Shown: positions 5,290-7,244 of the stretch, in pieces
Numbering within the stretch: position 1 is the stretch's first letter
Layout of the letters: each line of letters starts with the position of its first letter
NCBI GenBank assembly: GCA_017547315.1
Contig: JAFYQA010000133.1
Coordinates: 1 to 7,244 of the forward strand
From: Roseburia sp.
GTDB lineage: Bacteria > Bacillota_A > Clostridia > Lachnospirales > Lachnospiraceae
Length of the DNA: 7,244 bases
Reading direction: 5' to 3'
Notes under the pieces: model-generated
Database searches by the model: none
Told to the model about the DNA's origin: nothing
Seen by the model: the letters and a program-made list of their open reading frames with translations, nothing else
Translations under genes and position numbers: made by a program

Positions 5290-6578
5290 TATTCTAAATA
5301 ATCCTTTAACTTACGGCTTCTGCTTGGATGACGAAGTTTACGTAATGCTTTTGCTTCAATCTGACGAATACGTTCACGGGTTACGTTGAATTCTTTACCA
5401 ACTTCTTCCAATGTACGCGCACGTCCATCCTCTAAACCAAAACGGAGTGTCAAAACTTTCTGCTCACGTTCTGTTAATGTACCAAGTACCTCTTCTAACT
5501 GTTCTTTTAAAAGTGTAAATGCCGCTGCATCTGCTGGTACAGGTACGTTATCATCCTGAATAAAGTCACCTAAATGGCTATCTTCTTCTTCACCGATTGG
5601 TGTTTCAAGAGAAACCGGTTCCTGAGAAATCTTTAAGATTTCACGTACACGTTCTACCGGCATATTCATTTCTGCTGCAATTTCTTCCGGACTTGGTTCA
5701 CGACCTAATTCCTGAAGTAACTGTCTTGAAATACGGATTAATTTATTGATTGTCTCTACCATGTGAACCGGAATACGAATCGTTCTAGCCTGATCAGCAA
5801 TTGCACGTGTAATCGCCTGACGAATCCACCATGTAGCATAAGTAGAGAACTTATAACCTTTTCTATAATCAAACTTTTCTACAGCCTTAATAAGACCTAA
5901 GTTACCTTCCTGAATCAAATCAAGAAAAAGCATACCACGGCCTACATAACGTTTTGCAATAGATACTACGAGACGTAAGTTTGCTTCCGCAAGACGTTTT
6001 TTCGCCTCATCGCCTAAATCTGCTGCTTTCTGAAGTTCTGCGATTTCTTCTTTATTATCTTCGCCATTCTCTTCTTCACGTTTACGCAAAATAACAATTT
6101 TTTCTTTTGCAACTACACCATCTTCCATGTGCTGTGCTAAATCGATTTCTTCCTCAGCACTTAATAATGGTACTTTACCAATTTCTTTTAAATACATACG
6201 AACTGGATCTTCGATAGATACACCATCTGGAACAGAAAGGTCAATTTTCTCTACCTCAATTTCCTCTTCGTCATCCATTTCTAATAAGATATCATCATCC
6301 GCATCATCTGTAATACGAAGGACATCTACCCCATTTGCTTCTAAATATTCCAGCACTTTTTCTAACTGCTCTGCATCTAAATGCATGTCTTTAAAAAAGT
6401 CACTGATTTCATAGTTTTCCAGCATATTTTTCTTTTTCTTAGCAATTGCAAGCAATTCTCTTAACTTCTGCTGGAACTTCTCTCTTGTAGCCTGGTCCAT
6501 TACTGCACCTTCTGACTGAGCACCTTCCTGCTGTACCCCTGCAGTCTGGTTTGTTTCTTTTTCGTTCTTCTTTGCCAT
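5289..6578 (-). CDS. rpoD: RNA polymerase primary sigma factor SigA/RpoD, 429 aa
   Basis: The housekeeping sigma factor directs RNA polymerase to -35/-10 promoters. The N-terminal part (residues about 28-85) is region 1.1-like, followed by a very acidic linker (about 90-112, [16 protein letters not shown]). Region 1.2 is [17 protein letters not shown] (124-140). Region 2 carries the near-invariant [17 protein letters not shown] (199-215), [22 protein letters not shown] and [19 protein letters not shown] (242-260, -10 recognition). Region 3 includes [13 protein letters not shown] (268-280), and region 4 ends with [19 protein letters not shown] (390-408, -35 helix-turn-helix). Between regions 1.2 and 2.1 there is an insertion of roughly 30 charged residues (about 156-187) compared with B. 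subtilis SigA. The ATG at 6578 follows AGAGGA nine bases upstream. It lies 107 bases after the dnaG stop in the macromolecular synthesis operon. No convincing promoter was found in that gap. Confidence 0.97.
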   Translation of the reverse strand: MAKKNEKETNQTAGVQQEGAQSEGAVMDQATREKFQQKLRELLAIAKKKKNMLENYEISDFFKDMHLDAEQLEKVLEYLEANGVDVLRITDDADDDILLEMDDEEEIEVEKIDLSVPDGVSIEDPVRMYLKEIGKVPLLSAEEEIDLAQHMEDGVVAKEKIVILRKREEENGEDNKEEIAELQKAADLGDEAKKRLAEANLRLVVSIAKRYVGRGMLFLDLIQEGNLGLIKAVEKFDYRKGYKFSTYATWWIRQAITRAIADQARTIRIPVHMVETINKLIRISRQLLQELGREPSPEEIAAEMNMPVERVREILKISQEPVSLETPIGEEEDSHLGDFIQDDNVPVPADAAAFTLLKEQLEEVLGTLTEREQKVLTLRFGLEDGRARTLEEVGKEFNVTRERIRQIEAKALRKLRHPSRSRKLKDYLE

Positions 6579-6685
6579 TTTGGTTCATCCTCTCACGTTT
6601 TCTATATCTTTTCTAACTATTCAGCGCATTATTCAAAAACCGCTTTTAAAAATTGCTTTGGCTCTGATTAGTTAATATTTTGTCC

Positions 6686-7244
6686 TTAAACAATGGAAAT
6701 ATGCAACTTCTCCAATTCTTCTAAGTGCTTCTTATCTTCCACCAGCTTCATAAGCCCTGCCATATCTGTCGGCGGCAAATGCTCTGAATGATACTTCATA
6801 CTGTTTTGCTTCACACGGATAATCGTTTCCTTTAACGCTTTCTCCATCTCGTCTTGTGTCTCTACCTGCTGAATTCTGGCATTGAATAATCCTGCAACCT
6901 CTTTTTGTTCTTCCTCTTCTTGGAATCGATTAATAATCTGTGCCGGGTTCGCATTGCCGGTCTCTTCAAACTGTGCAAACAACAAGTCTGCTACTCGATG
7001 ATAAAGCTCTTCTGTAAAGTCGTCCGGTGTGATATATTTTTTTATTTTTTGATATAATCCGTTATGTTCAATCAGCCACGTCAAAAGCAATTTCTGAGAC
7101 TGCTTCATCCCCTCATTTTTCTTTAATCCATTTCTTTGCGTGTTATTCTCATTGATACCGGATTTTAATCTCGTTCGTTCTGCGCTCTGCCCTGCCATCT
7201 GCATACCATAGCGTCCCACTAATTTCTGCAAGTCTGCCACAGCA
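6686..7244 (-). CDS. dnaG: DNA primase DnaG, C-terminal part (runs off right edge)
   Basis: DnaG makes RNA primers at the replication fork. Only the last ~186 residues are in the window, so the zinc-binding and TOPRIM catalytic domains lie outside it. The reading frame stays open to the edge. A GTG at 7240 could be read as a start, but it is internal. The opening DLQKLVGRYGMQM resembles the end of the core-domain linker. A Lys/Asn/Gln-rich tether of about 40 residues follows, then the helicase-binding domain: SQKLLLTWLIEHNGLYQKI, YITPDDFTEELYHRVADLLF, INRFQEEEEQKEVAGLFN and a Lys/Glu-rich C-terminal helical segment ending HISIV. This domain contacts the replicative helicase DnaB/DnaC. The gene order dnaG-rpoD supports the call strongly. 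Confidence 0.9.
   Translation of the reverse strand, partial: AVADLQKLVGRYGMQMAGQSAERTRLKSGINENNTQRNGLKKNEGMKQSQKLLLTWLIEHNGLYQKIKKYITPDDFTEELYHRVADLLFAQFEETGNANPAQIINRFQEEEEQKEVAGLFNARIQQVETQDEMEKALKETIIRVKQNSMKYHSEHLPPTDMAGLMKLVEDKKHLEELEKLHISIV

Noticed and set aside
6579..6685. Internal promoter for rpoD
   Set aside because: TATAGA-like and TTGAAT-like boxes occur, but not at acceptable spacing to each other.
7238..7240. GTG as the start of a separate 184-residue protein
   Set aside because: The frame is open upstream to the window edge and the content is the DnaG C-terminus, so this GTG is an internal Val codon.

Overview
The window looks like chromosomal DNA from a low-to-moderate GC Gram-positive of the class Clostridia, most likely family Lachnospiraceae. 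The evidence is the dnaG-rpoD-trmK order, the SigA-type sigma factor with Firmicutes-like wording, the AGGAGG-type ribosome binding sites, and a DUF5685-like gene of the kind I associate with that family. Assignment to genus is not possible from the sequence alone. Every gene I can support lies on the minus strand, so transcription runs from high to low coordinates.

At the right edge is the end of the macromolecular synthesis operon: the C-terminal part of DNA primase (dnaG), then the housekeeping sigma factor (rpoD/sigA), then trmK, the tRNA adenine-22 N1-methyltransferase, whose start codon overlaps the rpoD stop by one base. A short spacer follows, then a gene for a 560-residue three-part protein: a TGS-like domain, a degenerate threonyl-tRNA-synthetase-like second domain, and a uridine-kinase-type P-loop domain. 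This right half (about 2827-7244) is a compact same-strand block for replication priming, transcription initiation, tRNA modification and a nucleoside-kinase-like function.

The middle holds rnpB, a type A RNase P RNA (about 2343-2708). It has a consensus-like promoter about 70 bases upstream and a second -10-like box abutting its 5' end. Between rnpB and the next gene is a strongly structured stretch (about 2228-2327) with nested helices that hold best in the minus-strand RNA. It is not explained by either neighbour and is the least conventional part of the window.

The left half holds a PilT-family ATPase (type IV pilus retraction type), an intrinsic-terminator-like hairpin, and a good sigma-A-type promoter driving a two-gene unit. 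That unit encodes a 142-residue membrane protein with a C-terminal zinc ribbon, and the start of a DUF5685-like cysteine- and aspartate-rich protein that runs off the left edge. No mobile element, CRISPR array, tRNA gene or frameshifted gene was seen. Most of the window is ordinary core genome. The items that merit a second look are the structured rnpB-pilT leader, the fused kinase and the DUF5685/zinc-ribbon pair.
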